Below, piece by piece: positions 24,126-32,256 of a stretch of 34,343 nucleotides of DNA. The position numbers were made by a program, and so were the translations under genes. The DNA is from Bacillota bacterium (lineage in GTDB: Bacteria; Bacillota; Bacilli; Alicyclobacillales; SLC66). The notes under the pieces are model-generated. The model ran no database searches. It was not told where the DNA came from and was given only the letters and a program-made list of their open reading frames with translations. Each line of letters opens with the position of its first letter. Position 1 is the stretch's first letter. The stretch covers positions 1 through 34,343 of the forward strand of contig JAPNUJ010000024.1 of the NCBI GenBank assembly GCA_026627155.1, given 5' to 3'.

Positions 24126-24180
24126 GACAGACAGCAAGAGAGGGGGCCGCTTCCTGCGGTCCTCTCTCTTGCTGTCTGTC
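24126..24180 (+). terminator. 25-bp hairpin downstream of serA, no T-run
   Basis: Arms 24126-24150 and 24156-24180 pair along 25 positions with only two G-U wobbles and a 5-nt loop TTCCT. A copy of GACAGACAG precedes the left arm nearly in tandem (24117-24124). Position suggests a transcript end, but CTACCCCC follows rather than T residues. Confidence 0.55.
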
Positions 24181-24242
24181 CTACCCCCGACCAGCCAAGA
24201 CCCACTGTATAGGAGATGTGCAAAATTATTCCCCAGAAACCA

Positions 24243-24289
24243 TTTACTTATTCTACATTTGTGTTTATAATGGCCGTATTAAGTCTTAA
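24243..24289 (+). promoter_or_regulatory. Promoter and candidate operator of the XRE regulator
   Basis: TTTACT (24243-24248) and a perfect TATAAT (24266-24271) are 17 nt apart in an unusually AT-rich patch. The palindrome TTAAG-T-CTTAA (24279-24289) covers the predicted start, as expected for an autoregulated repressor. Confidence 0.6.
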
Positions 24290-24315
24290 CCACATATAAG
24301 CGGAGGTGTACCGTT

Positions 24316-24729
24316 ATGCACGGGGAACTGGGAAGCAGAATCCGCATTCTGCGCCAGAGAAAGGGACTGACCCAGCAAGAGATCGGCTTTCGCACCGGAA
24401 TCTCCATCCCACACATCAGTTCGATCGAGCGCGGGCAACGACATCCTTCACTCGACTACGCAGTTCGGATCGCCGAGGCCCTGGGTGTACCGATCGGATA
24501 CCTCTGCGAGTCCGCCGCAACCACAAGCCTTCCCGATGACCTCAACTACAGCAAGCCAGACGAACTGCCTGCCTACCTTCAGACATTCATCGCTCTTGAG
24601 ACAGCACAACCGTACTTGGCCATGGCGCAACGAGTCAGCCGACTGGAGGAGTCCGACTATCATATGCTTTGTGCCATGGTCGAGATCATGGCACAACGAA
24701 AGCGACTCAAGATCCTGACGGACGACTAG
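24316..24729 (+). CDS. XRE/SinR-like helix-turn-helix regulator
   Basis: Transcription factor of 137 aa. The helix-turn-helix lies at residues 4-62: SRIRILRQRKGLTQQEIG, ISIPHISSIERGQRHPSLDYAVRIAEALGV. The C-terminal 75 residues are helical (LPAYLQTFIALETAQPYLAMAQRVSRL) and may mediate multimerisation; no metal or sensor motif is seen. ATG at 24316 has GGAGGTG at 7 nt. It resembles SinR-type regulators in layout but no SinI partner is adjacent. Confidence 0.85.
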   Translation: MHGELGSRIRILRQRKGLTQQEIGFRTGISIPHISSIERGQRHPSLDYAVRIAEALGVPIGYLCESAATTSLPDDLNYSKPDELPAYLQTFIALETAQPYLAMAQRVSRLEESDYHMLCAMVEIMAQRKRLKILTDD

Positions 24730-24754
24730 TTGCCGTCTGGACGAGACGCAAAGA

Positions 24755-24788
24755 GGCAGTATGAGGCATGACATCCCCTCACACTGCC
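24755..24788. terminator. Bidirectional hairpin between the XRE gene and the PHP gene
   Basis: GGCAGT-A-TGAGG (24755-24766) pairs with CCTCA-C-ACTGCC (24777-24788) around a 10-nt loop, with one mismatch. It lies between convergent gene ends. Only TCTTT follows on the minus side, and nothing T-rich on the plus side. Confidence 0.5.
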
Positions 24789-24851
24789 ATCGTCGGACTG
24801 CGGACGCGTTCAGCGCCCTGCACCTCGAACTGTGCGCATAGGTCACTTCGC

Positions 24852-25664
24852 TCAGCCGATCGGGTGCTGACTCCGCTGCCTCGACTCAAACACCGTCAAG
24901 GTACTGTAGCCGGCATCTTTGGCAAACGCGATTGCCTCAGGGTAATCCGCACCGACGTCCTCCGGCCGATGTGCATCGGAGTTGATGACGATCGGCACAC
25001 GGGCGAGATGGCACGCTTTCAGGAACTGTGGGGCCGGGTACATCTTGCCCACTGGTTTCCGTAGCCCAGCGGTGGAGACCTCCACCACCACATCGTGACG
25101 AGCGAATGTCGTTGCGAGGCGCTCATACCACTGTTGCAAAAACTCCTGATCCTGTGGTTCGTGGCCGAAGACCTTAATCACATCAGCATGACCGACGAAG
25201 TCAAACAACCGGCTTTCCACCATCTGGGTCAGGATGCCGAAGTACTCGTCATACGTGCTCTTGATATCGCGAGCCACCCACTGCTCTTTCATTTCCAGCA
25301 AATCAAAACCAAAGTCCCCTAACCAGTGAACCGAGCCGATCACATAGTCAAAGGGATACGATTGGATGAATGCCTCCAGCTCGCGTTCTTTGCCCGGTAT
25401 GTAGTCAAGTTCCAGGCCAAACTTGACGTGATGTCCTGCAGCACGTGCCTTCGTCACCATCGCGTGGTACTCGTCCAGGTCCTGGGTTCGCCTCTCGCGC
25501 GTCCACGGATTGTCCAAAAGATGTGCGGTCTGAACGAACCGGTACCCGTGTTCGCTGACGCCGTACTCCTGTATGCCTCGGCTGTGCGCTTGCTCGAGAA
25601 ACTGCTCGAGCCATGCGACTGTATACGGCCCTCGCTCGGTGTGTGTGTGATAATCGGTCAACAT
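24852..25664 (-). CDS. PHP-domain phosphatase (histidinol-phosphatase-like)
   Basis: Polymerase-and-histidinol-phosphatase fold. Metal-binding residues: DYHTHT (D-x-H-x-H), SEHG, GLELDY, IGSVHW, GHADVIK and NSDAHRPEDVG. It resembles HisK/HisJ-type histidinol-phosphate phosphatases, but no his genes are adjacent, so the true substrate is open. ATG at 25664 (270 aa) follows GGAGAGGATGGGG; a GTG at 25685 is possible. Cytoplasmic. Confidence 0.85.
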   Translation of the reverse strand: MLTDYHTHTERGPYTVAWLEQFLEQAHSRGIQEYGVSEHGYRFVQTAHLLDNPWTRERRTQDLDEYHAMVTKARAAGHHVKFGLELDYIPGKERELEAFIQSYPFDYVIGSVHWLGDFGFDLLEMKEQWVARDIKSTYDEYFGILTQMVESRLFDFVGHADVIKVFGHEPQDQEFLQQWYERLATTFARHDVVVEVSTAGLRKPVGKMYPAPQFLKACHLARVPIVINSDAHRPEDVGADYPEAIAFAKDAGYSTLTVFESRQRSQHPIG

Positions 25665-25684
25665 GGACGCCCCATCCTCTCCCA

Positions 25685-25698
25685 CGGCGTATACGCCG
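25685..25698. promoter_or_regulatory. Perfect 14-bp palindrome upstream of the PHP gene
   Basis: CGGCGTATACGCCG reads the same on both strands. It sits in the 50-nt gap between the CoA-binding gene and the PHP start, overlapping the alternative GTG start. A repressor site is possible. Confidence 0.35.
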
Positions 25699-25714
25699 AT
25701 GACCGATCATACCA

Positions 25715-26131
25715 TTAGATTTGAGCGCTTGCCAACAACCGTCGGTGTTCTACCATCACGCAACGGTTTGACACCACCATGAGGCCTTTGGCACGCGCAC
25801 GGGCTTCCGCCTCCGGGGCCGCGATGCCAAGTTGCAGCCAGACTCCGCGCGATCCGATCTCAACGGCCTCATCGACGACGGTTGCCGCATGCTCCGGTTT
25901 GCGAAAGACAACGACCAGATCGACGGGTTCCGCGATGTCTGACAAAGCGGCGACCGCCGGCCGGCCGAGCACTGTAGTGACGTTAGGATTGACCGGGATC
26001 ACCCTATAGCCTTGCGACTGCAAGTACGAGCCCACCTCGTGGCTGTCGCGGCTTGGGTCGTCAGACAGACCCACGATCGCCAACGTCTTGATCGACGCAA
26101 GAAAGTCCGCCAGGTCCTTGTCATAATTCAT
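25715..26131 (-). CDS. CoA-binding domain protein (YccU family)
   Basis: Rossmann-like CoA_binding_2 domain of 138 aa. Signatures: TLAIVGLSDDPSRDSHEVGSYL (15-36), VIPVNPN, PVDLVVVFRKPEHA, and the C-terminal NRCVMVEHRRL. Members bind CoA or related ligands; no enzymatic role is established. ATG at 26131 has AGGAAGGG at 8 nt. It precedes the PHP gene by 50 nt and may be co-transcribed. Confidence 0.88.
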   Translation of the reverse strand: MNYDKDLADFLASIKTLAIVGLSDDPSRDSHEVGSYLQSQGYRVIPVNPNVTTVLGRPAVAALSDIAEPVDLVVVFRKPEHAATVVDEAVEIGSRGVWLQLGIAAPEAEARARAKGLMVVSNRCVMVEHRRLLASAQI

Positions 26132-26167
26132 CTACACATCGCCCTTCCTCACGGCAGTTTGGCGTGT

Positions 26168-26332
26168 CTACCAGAGACACTTCACACCATAGCGTCCCTT
26201 CTTCGTGCGAAAGACATACACGTATCTGGGAAATCGAGAAGCGAGAAGGAAGCCTTCTTCGCGAATTCGCGTCGCGTGGCAGCCCGCCTGAAACTCGCTG
26301 TCATATAACTTTCCCGTATAGACCCAGGCCAC
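26168..26332 (-). CDS. 54-residue paralogue of the 17912-18082 protein
   Basis: Begins VAWVYTGKLYDSEFQ and ends VFRTKKGRYGVKCLW. The GTG at 26332, preceded by GAGGTGA, places the start exactly where the paralogue starts; an ATG at 26359 with GGGGGA gives 63 aa and is also plausible. Shared residues run through the whole protein (see the 17912 entry). It has its own promoter within the end of resE. Possibly a small beta-barrel nucleic-acid or protein binder, but that is only a guess from the aromatic/basic pattern. Confidence 0.72.
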   Translation of the reverse strand: MAWVYTGKLYDSEFQAGCHATRIREEGFLLASRFPRYVYVFRTKKGRYGVKCLW

Positions 26333-26425
26333 CGACTTCACCTCTGTCTTTATCGCCATCACGTCCCCCGTCACGCGTTTACCCAGACGCCGAGCGCTCA
26401 TCTCTCGACTCACCAGTCTCTCTTC

Positions 26426-26454
26426 AGTATACTGAGTTAACTGTCTTCTGGCAT
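26426..26454 (-). promoter_or_regulatory. Promoter for the 54-residue protein gene
   Basis: Minus-strand ATGCCA (26449-26454) and TATACT (26426-26431), 17-nt spacer. The -10 is part of the palindrome CAGTATACTG. It overlaps the last codons of resE. Confidence 0.5.
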
Positions 26455-28203
26455 ATCCTTCGGCAAAATGATGGTGAACACCGTGCCAACTCCGCGCGTG
26501 CTTTGCGCCGAGATCTCCCCTCCGTGCCGACGGATCAAACTGCGTGCGATCGATAGCCCCAGCCCCGTTCCGCCACGCGCCCTGGTGCGGGCCTTGTCTG
26601 CCTTATAAAAACGTTCAAAGACAAACGGCAGGTCCTCCGCAGAGATCCCTTCCCCCGTGTCCATCACGCGCAGCGATACATGTTCTTCCTGGTCCAACAC
26701 GTCGACGGTAACGCCACCGTCAAACGTATGGCGAAGGGCGTTGTCCACGAGATTCGTGAGTACCTGTTCCAAGCGGTCCTCATCCCCCACGACTGTCAGC
26801 GAGTCGGAAGGCGAATTGACCTCGAGAAACAGGGAGCGGTCATTGGCCAGCACGCTAAACTTGCGCACGACCCGGCGGGCTAGTCCCACAAGGTCCAATT
26901 GCTCCGCCCGAATGGCAAAGTGTCCCGACTCCAATTGCGCCAAATCCAGCAACTCGTTGACCAGGCGGCGCATCCGAAGTGACTCATCGTGAATGATTCG
27001 CGCGAACTCTTGCCGTTGCTCGCTGTCTTGTGCGAAATCATCCAAAAGGGCCTCCGCATACCCTTGCATCATGGCCAAAGGCGTTCTGAGCTCATGGGAG
27101 ACGTTGGCCACAAAGTCTGTACGCAATCGATCCAACCGTCGTTCTTCTGTGACATCGCGCAGTACAGCCAGCGTCCCTCGCGGTTGCAAAGGGGCGTCAG
27201 AGTCGTACAGTGGTGTCATGGTGGTCACGATGACGCGATTATGCCACTCAAACTCCCGCTCCACCGTCTGTCTCGCTTCCAGTGTGTCCTTTTGCATCCG
27301 CACCAACTCTTCTGGAAGTTCAACGGGCGCATCCGAGGATCTGGCGAGCCGTCGAGTACTCGCCAGACGGGATCTGGCCGCGGGATTCAAGAGCGTCAGG
27401 TTTCCTTCGGTATCCGCCGCAACCACTGCGTCAGTCATGGCCCCCAGGATGCCCGTGATCTCCTCCTTTTCCTGGTTCAAGGCGCGCACCGTCTGCTCCA
27501 GTTCTTGCGCCACGTGATTGATCGTCATCCCGAGACGTCCGACCTCATCTTGCGTCACCACGCGCACACGCAAATTAAAGCGTCCTTTTGCCATCTGCTC
27601 CGCCGCCTCATTCATCTCAAGGAGCGGTCGCGACAAGTTCTTCAGGATGACGAAAGCGAGCCCTGTCGCCATCAGCATACCGACAATCACGGCCACGGAG
27701 ATAAACATGGAAATCGTGCGGACGGGGTCTCCCGCTACATCATGCGATTCAGTGATGACGACATAGGCCGTGATCTGACCCATCGGCATCACGATGGGGA
27801 CGAGCGCATACATGTTGGTATCGGGATCAGGATGGGCCAGGAAAGGAGGCAGACCCTCTCGAATGACAGGCTGGTTATCAGCAAGCAATCGCTTCTCGCT
27901 AGGCGACAAGGTCGCCAGAAACCGGGCGACAGGAGGATCCTGCGCAGGGGGTGGCAGAATATCCAGATGACTATGCAAGGCGGTCACCACTTGAGCGCCA
28001 ATGTCGTACGCCAACACGGGATTGGGCTCTTGCTCAAGCAGTTCACTCACGAGGATGGTCTGACTGACGAGATCCCGACGTTCAATCGACTGGATATAGG
28101 TATCGAAAAACTGTTCCAGATAAAGGGCCAGGATAGCCAAAACAACCAGAACCAAGACAATGATAGTCAACCATAGCTTTAGTACGATGCTACGGCGGAT
28201 CAC
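26437..28203 (-). CDS. resE: Two-component sensor histidine kinase ResE-type
   Basis: Membrane sensor kinase, 588 aa: TM1 about 10-30, extracytoplasmic loop about 31-162, TM2 about 164-187, HAMP about 188-240, PAS-like domain about 245-350, then HisKA with phosphoacceptor H370 (FVANVSHELRTPLAMMQGY), N488 (LVDNALRH), DTGEGI (515-520) and GGTGLGL (544-550). The GTG start shares its first G with the resD TAG stop. ResE is assigned by synteny with rluB and resD; a WalK or PhoR type cannot be excluded from sequence alone. Confidence 0.85.
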   Translation of the reverse strand: MIRRSIVLKLWLTIIVLVLVVLAILALYLEQFFDTYIQSIERRDLVSQTILVSELLEQEPNPVLAYDIGAQVVTALHSHLDILPPPAQDPPVARFLATLSPSEKRLLADNQPVIREGLPPFLAHPDPDTNMYALVPIVMPMGQITAYVVITESHDVAGDPVRTISMFISVAVIVGMLMATGLAFVILKNLSRPLLEMNEAAEQMAKGRFNLRVRVVTQDEVGRLGMTINHVAQELEQTVRALNQEKEEITGILGAMTDAVVAADTEGNLTLLNPAARSRLASTRRLARSSDAPVELPEELVRMQKDTLEARQTVEREFEWHNRVIVTTMTPLYDSDAPLQPRGTLAVLRDVTEERRLDRLRTDFVANVSHELRTPLAMMQGYAEALLDDFAQDSEQRQEFARIIHDESLRMRRLVNELLDLAQLESGHFAIRAEQLDLVGLARRVVRKFSVLANDRSLFLEVNSPSDSLTVVGDEDRLEQVLTNLVDNALRHTFDGGVTVDVLDQEEHVSLRVMDTGEGISAEDLPFVFERFYKADKARTRARGGTGLGLSIARSLIRRHGGEISAQSTRGVGTVFTIILPKDMPEDS

Positions 28204-28916
28204 TACTCGGAGACCTCAAACTTGTACCCGACGCCCCAGACCGTATGGATATGGTGTGGCACCCGCTCTGATGCCCGCCCCAGCTTCTCGCGCAACCGCT
28301 TGACGTGCGTGTCGACCGTGCGTTGGTCTCCAAAAAACTGATAGTTCCATACGTCCCGAAGCAGTTCCTCGCGACTGAATACCTTTTCAGGCCGCTGTGC
28401 AAGATAAAGCAAGAGTTCGAACTCCTTCGGAGTCAACATGACCTCTTGATCCTCAACGAGCACTTTGCGCGCGTCGATGTTGATCACCAGACCCGGAAAG
28501 GTCAGCAAGTGACCGGGGGATTGTTGCGCCTCGGGAACGACGCCGTTACTTCGCCGCAATAACGCTTTGACACGCATGATCAGCTCGCGCGGGCTAAAAG
28601 GTTTGACAACATAGTCGTCCGCCCCCAGTTCGAAGCCATGGACTCGTTGTCCTTCGTCACCCGCCGCCGTCAGCATGATGATCGGCGTGTCTTTGTACTG
28701 CCGAATCTCCGAGCACACGTCGCGCCCGTCCATCCCTGGCAACATCAAGTCCAGGATGATGAGCGCAAAGTCGGATTCGAGGGCCTTGCCGAGCGCGACA
28801 CTCCCGTCATCCGCTTCCTCCACGTCGTAGTTGTTGCGCTCCAGGTACATGCGAACCAAACGTCGAATGCGCTCTTCGTCATCGACTACGAGAATTCGTT
28901 CTTTGGCGGCTTCCAC
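28203..28916 (-). CDS. resD: Two-component response regulator ResD-type (OmpR family)
   Basis: Receiver domain with D12/D13 acidic pocket (VVDDEE), phosphoacceptor D56 (ILDLMLPGMDG) and K105 (VVKPFSP). Then a winged-helix DNA-binding domain (LTPKEFELLLYLAQRPEKVFSR, RTVDTHVKRLREKLG). In B. subtilis ResD controls aerobic/anaerobic respiration. GTG at 28916 has GGAGGGG at 6 nt. It overlaps rluB by 38 nt. Confidence 0.9.
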   Translation of the reverse strand: MEAAKERILVVDDEERIRRLVRMYLERNNYDVEEADDGSVALGKALESDFALIILDLMLPGMDGRDVCSEIRQYKDTPIIMLTAAGDEGQRVHGFELGADDYVVKPFSPRELIMRVKALLRRSNGVVPEAQQSPGHLLTFPGLVINIDARKVLVEDQEVMLTPKEFELLLYLAQRPEKVFSREELLRDVWNYQFFGDQRTVDTHVKRLREKLGRASERVPHHIHTVWGVGYKFEVSE

Positions 28917-29724
28917 GGTGCACCCCTCCTTTAGTCAACTTGCGGTGCTCTTCTTGTGGCCGGGATCGATGCTCCGCGCGACCAGGTCCGGGCCCCTTCC
29001 CCACGCGCAGTTGGGCGACTTCCTCCGGACTGAGATAACGCCACGTGCCCGGTCTCAGTCCGCGCAAGTCAAGCGGACCGTACGCTGTGCGCGTCAAGGA
29101 GAGCACCGGGTGCGAAACGGCCTCCATCATCCGGCGCACTTGACGGTTGCGCCCTTCGTGCACCCGGAGCTCGACCGTGCTCGTCAGTCCATCCGTGCCA
29201 AGAAGACGAACACTCGCCGGAGCCGTCGGCCCATCGTCCAGCAGCACACCGGACGACAAGGCCTCCACCTCTTGACTCGTCACCTTGCCGCTGACAATGG
29301 CTCGATACGTCTTTTCGATCCCGAACCGAGGATGCATGAGACGGTTCGCCAGATCCCCATCGTTGGTCAGGATCAGGGCGCCATCCGTCTCGTAGTCGAG
29401 ACGTCCAACGGGAAATACACGCTCCGTCACGCCGCGAAGGCACGCCATCACAGTCTTGCGACCTTCCGGGTCACGGGTCGTCGTGACAGTGGCGGCAGGC
29501 TTGTACAACAGGACATAGACGAGGTTCGCCTGGCCGCCGATGCGCTTTCCATCCAGCGTCACTTCGTCCAATGCTGTCACTTTGGTGCCCATCTGCGTGA
29601 CCATGACACCGTTGACCATGACGCGACCAGCGGCGATCAGTTCCTCCGCATGACGACGGGATGCGACCCCCGCCTGAGACAATACCTTCTGCAAGCGAAC
29701 TGGTTCTTTTTGACTGGCTTCCAT
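28879..29724 (-). CDS. rluB: 23S rRNA pseudouridine synthase RluB
   Basis: N-terminal S4 RNA-binding domain (RLQKVLSQAGVASRRHAEELI, 10-30) and RsuA/RluB catalytic domain with Asp110 in PVGRLDYETDGALILTNDG; HEGRNRQVRRM is the other signature. The basic tail after residue 245 is extra. The ATG start at 29724 has no Shine-Dalgarno; it lies 4 nt after the spmB stop, so it probably depends on reinitiation. In B. subtilis the gene (ypuL) holds the same place. Confidence 0.93.
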   Translation of the reverse strand: MEASQKEPVRLQKVLSQAGVASRRHAEELIAAGRVMVNGVMVTQMGTKVTALDEVTLDGKRIGGQANLVYVLLYKPAATVTTTRDPEGRKTVMACLRGVTERVFPVGRLDYETDGALILTNDGDLANRLMHPRFGIEKTYRAIVSGKVTSQEVEALSSGVLLDDGPTAPASVRLLGTDGLTSTVELRVHEGRNRQVRRMMEAVSHPVLSLTRTAYGPLDLRGLRPGTWRYLSPEEVAQLRVGKGPGPGRAEHRSRPQEEHRKLTKGGVHRGSRQRTNSRSR

Positions 29725-29728
29725 AGTG

Positions 29729-30262
29729 CTATTGTAGCATCAACGTGACAAAAAACACAGAGGCAACGACGCTGACGAGGTCTGACAAGAGACCGACTTT
29801 AACCGCATAACGCGGCCGGCGAATCCCGATGCTCCCGAAATACACGGTCAGTACATAGAGCGTGGTGTCTGTGCTACCCTGCATGACGGAGGCCGCCCGC
29901 CCAATAAAGGAATCCGGGCCATGCGTCTTGAACAAGTCTGTCACCAAAGCCAACGAGGCGGACCCGGAGATGGGGCGCAAAAGTGCAAGGGGCAGTAATT
30001 CAGGAGGAAAGTGAAGCCACGCCAAGAGTGGATGGAGCGCGCCCACCAGCATGGCCAGCGCCCCAGACGCACGAAAGACGCTGACCGCCACCATCATCGC
30101 CACCAACTGCGGAATCAGACTGACAGAGGTGGTGAACCCTTCCTTGGCCCCCGTCACAAACGCGTCGTAGACCGCAATTCGACGAGCCACCCCCGCAACC
30201 AGGATGCCTGCCAAGGTCGCGGGCAACGCCCAGTCGGAAAGCAGCGACACCAGGCCGTTCAA
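29729..30262 (-). CDS. spmB: Spore maturation protein B
   Basis: Polytopic membrane protein, 177 aa, needed with SpmA for spore core dehydration in B. subtilis. Helices cover ALPATLAGILVAGVA, SLIPQLVAMMVAVSVF and LPLALLRPISGSASLALV. STDTTLYVLTVYFGSIGIRRPRYA is the nucleoside-recognition (Gate) signature. TTG start at 30262 overlaps the spmA stop (TTGA), with GGCGAGG upstream. Confidence 0.93.
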   Translation of the reverse strand: MNGLVSLLSDWALPATLAGILVAGVARRIAVYDAFVTGAKEGFTTSVSLIPQLVAMMVAVSVFRASGALAMLVGALHPLLAWLHFPPELLPLALLRPISGSASLALVTDLFKTHGPDSFIGRAASVMQGSTDTTLYVLTVYFGSIGIRRPRYAVKVGLLSDLVSVVASVFFVTLMLQ

Positions 30263-30864
30263 GCGCCTCGCCCCCCGCGCCGTTTTCGGTCGCGCCTACG
30301 ATACCAGCGATCCAGTCCAATCGCCGCCAAGGTGGCCACGAGCGTGGCCAGCACGGTTGCCCCCACGATCTGGGACGGGGCGCGCGAATGAAACTGCATG
30401 CGCAACCCGATCATCGTCGCCGGGATCACCGTAAGGCTTGCCGTATTTAACGCCAGCAAGGTGCACATGGCATCAGAAGCCGTTTCGGGGTCCTGGTCGT
30501 TCAGGGACTGTAGCTCCCGAATCGCCTTGAGTCCGAGGGGGGTGGCGGCGTTGCCCAAGCCCAGGATGTTCGCACTCATATTGGCGATCAGCGAACCCAT
30601 CGCCGGGTGATCTGAGGGGACGGACGGAAACAGCCAACGTGCCAGCGGCCTGACGACGCGGGATAGCGAGGCCACCAGACCTGCATCTTCGGCGATCTGC
30701 ATCATGCCAAGCCAAAACGCAATGATACTGATTAACCCAAGGGAGACCATCACTCCATCTGACGCTCCACTCAGGACGCCTTGCGTGACTGCCTCGATCC
30801 GTCCCGTAAACGCCGCCACGATGATGCCGACTAAAAAGAGGAACAGCCATATCCCGTTCATCAT
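30259..30864 (-). CDS. spmA: Spore maturation protein A
   Basis: Membrane protein, 201 aa, partner of SpmB. Begins MMNGIWLFLFLVGIIVAAFTG; the conserved core reads LGMMQIAEDAGLV, MSANILGLGNAATPLGLKAI and LLALNTASLTVIPATMI. Start ATG at 30864 (or the adjacent ATG at 30861) is supported by a GGAGGGGG tract. The end is strongly basic (RRRDRKRRGGRGA). It lies 45 nt downstream of dacB. Confidence 0.93.
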   Translation of the reverse strand: MMNGIWLFLFLVGIIVAAFTGRIEAVTQGVLSGASDGVMVSLGLISIIAFWLGMMQIAEDAGLVASLSRVVRPLARWLFPSVPSDHPAMGSLIANMSANILGLGNAATPLGLKAIRELQSLNDQDPETASDAMCTLLALNTASLTVIPATMIGLRMQFHSRAPSQIVGATVLATLVATLAAIGLDRWYRRRDRKRRGGRGA

Positions 30865-30909
30865 GCCAGCGTTTCCCCCTCCCTCGAGAAAACGCAACCC
30901 GCCCGTGCA

Positions 30910-32145
30910 TCACCGCGCAAATAGGCCGCGGATTCTGCCCCAGAGCCCTTTCGGTTCGACGGCTTCGGCTGCAACCAAAGGCAAGGTGCCAACCTTGACA
31001 CCGTGCAACTGATAGTCCACCGACCCTGCTACCTGCCCTTTGCGCACAGGCGCGCCCAGCGGTCGTGTGTGAGCGGTCGTGACGATCTCCGCCACTTCAT
31101 CCGGGCGCACCGGGTAGACAAGTGTTCCAGTTGGTTGCAGTCGAACGCGGTCCACCACGCCGTACCGCACGTTGGTCGTGAACGCAGGGCGGGCGAGTTG
31201 CCCTATGTTTGTCCGGTTAAAGCCAGTGAGCCCATACGTCAACAGGTGGATGGAGTCGATCCAGTCATTTCCGTCCCTAAGCAATACCAGGGCCACCTGA
31301 TGCCCGTCGCGGGTCGCCGATGACGCCAGACATCGACCCGCCTTCTTGGTGTAACCGGTCTTGACGCCATCCGCGTCCGGCATCATCCAGAGCAACTTGT
31401 TCTTGTTGCGAAGCTTGCGATCCCACGTTTCTCCAGGCATCGGGATCGTGTAAAATTTCGTACTGACGATACGATGGAATTCCGGAACACGAAGCGCAGT
31501 GGCCGTAATCACCCCCATATCATGCGCTGTCGAGAAGTGCTCATCGTGGTCAAGGCCATGCGGGTTCATGAAATGCGTGTGAGTGAGACCCAGCGACCGA
31601 ACCTCCCGATTCATGTGCTCAGCAAATTTGGCCTCCGAGCCGTCGAGAAACTCCGCGATGGCCATCGCTGCATCATTGCCGCTGCGCATCATCAGCGCAT
31701 ACGTGAGTGCCCGTAGCGTCTGGCGCTCGCCTTTCGCCAAGTAGATCGACGATCCTTCTTGGCGAGTCGCATTGGGGGAAGCGGTCACGACTTGGTCCAA
31801 TTTGCCCGAGCGAACTGCGATCCACGCCGTGACGATCTTGGTCAAACTGGCAATTCGCATCCTGCGATCCCCGTGTTTTTCATAGAGGACGCGCCCCGTT
31901 GCGACATCCACCAAACAAGCCGTCTCTGAGGAATTGGCCGGCTCTTGCGTCACAACCTGCGGCGCCGGGACGACCTCGAGTCGCGAATGTCCACGTGCCG
32001 AAGCGGCTTGCGAGGTTGTAAGCCCACTGGCGACGAGAGAAAGCGTGGTCACTGCCAGCGCGAGCCTGCTCGCGTGACTCCTCGCGTGATTGCCCGTGCG
32101 TCGTCCTGCAGCTTGTCTCTTTAGACTATGCGTTGTCTCGTCCAT
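30910..32145 (-). CDS. dacB: D-alanyl-D-alanine carboxypeptidase (DacB/DacF type, class C low-mass PBP)
   Basis: Peptidoglycan carboxypeptidase with N-terminal export signal (RLALAVTTLSLVASGLTTSQA, residues 27-47). Active-site motifs: S100-LTK (SxxK), S155-GN, K262-TG. Length 411 aa. The C-terminal extension (about 320-411) matches the PBP5 C-terminal domain and ends in a basic amphipathic helix (GLWGRIRGLFAR). ATG has GAGGAGG at 7 nt. Position before spmA-spmB matches dacB of B. subtilis, active in spore cortex formation; assignment within the family rests on that synteny. Confidence 0.9.
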   Translation of the reverse strand: MDETTHSLKRQAAGRRTGNHARSHASRLALAVTTLSLVASGLTTSQAASARGHSRLEVVPAPQVVTQEPANSSETACLVDVATGRVLYEKHGDRRMRIASLTKIVTAWIAVRSGKLDQVVTASPNATRQEGSSIYLAKGERQTLRALTYALMMRSGNDAAMAIAEFLDGSEAKFAEHMNREVRSLGLTHTHFMNPHGLDHDEHFSTAHDMGVITATALRVPEFHRIVSTKFYTIPMPGETWDRKLRNKNKLLWMMPDADGVKTGYTKKAGRCLASSATRDGHQVALVLLRDGNDWIDSIHLLTYGLTGFNRTNIGQLARPAFTTNVRYGVVDRVRLQPTGTLVYPVRPDEVAEIVTTAHTRPLGAPVRKGQVAGSVDYQLHGVKVGTLPLVAAEAVEPKGLWGRIRGLFAR

Positions 32146-32180
32146 GTAGACGCCTCCTCATCCAGTGCCGAGTCCACGTT

Positions 32181-32213
32181 AAAAAAGCAAGCGCACAGTC
32201 CCCTGGCGCTTGC
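32181..32213 (-). terminator. Intrinsic terminator after ytfJ
   Basis: Minus-strand GCAAGCGC (32206-32213) pairs perfectly with GCGCTTGC (32187-32194) over an 11-nt loop and is followed by TTTTTT (32181-32186). It separates the scpA-scpB-DUF2953-ytfJ unit from dacB. Confidence 0.9.
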
Positions 32214-32256
32214 ACGAGTTGTGTGGCCGACTGCAACCGCCACCTTCCAGTTACAG

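Noticed and set aside
24117-24180. Small transposon-like (MITE) element after serA
   Set aside because: Long terminal pairing is present but no clear target-site duplication and no second copy in the window; kept only as a hairpin.
26989-28176. 395-codon plus-strand open frame opposite resE
   Set aside because: Antisense to a kinase with all motifs intact; composition (His/Arg/Gln rich) is typical of shadow frames.
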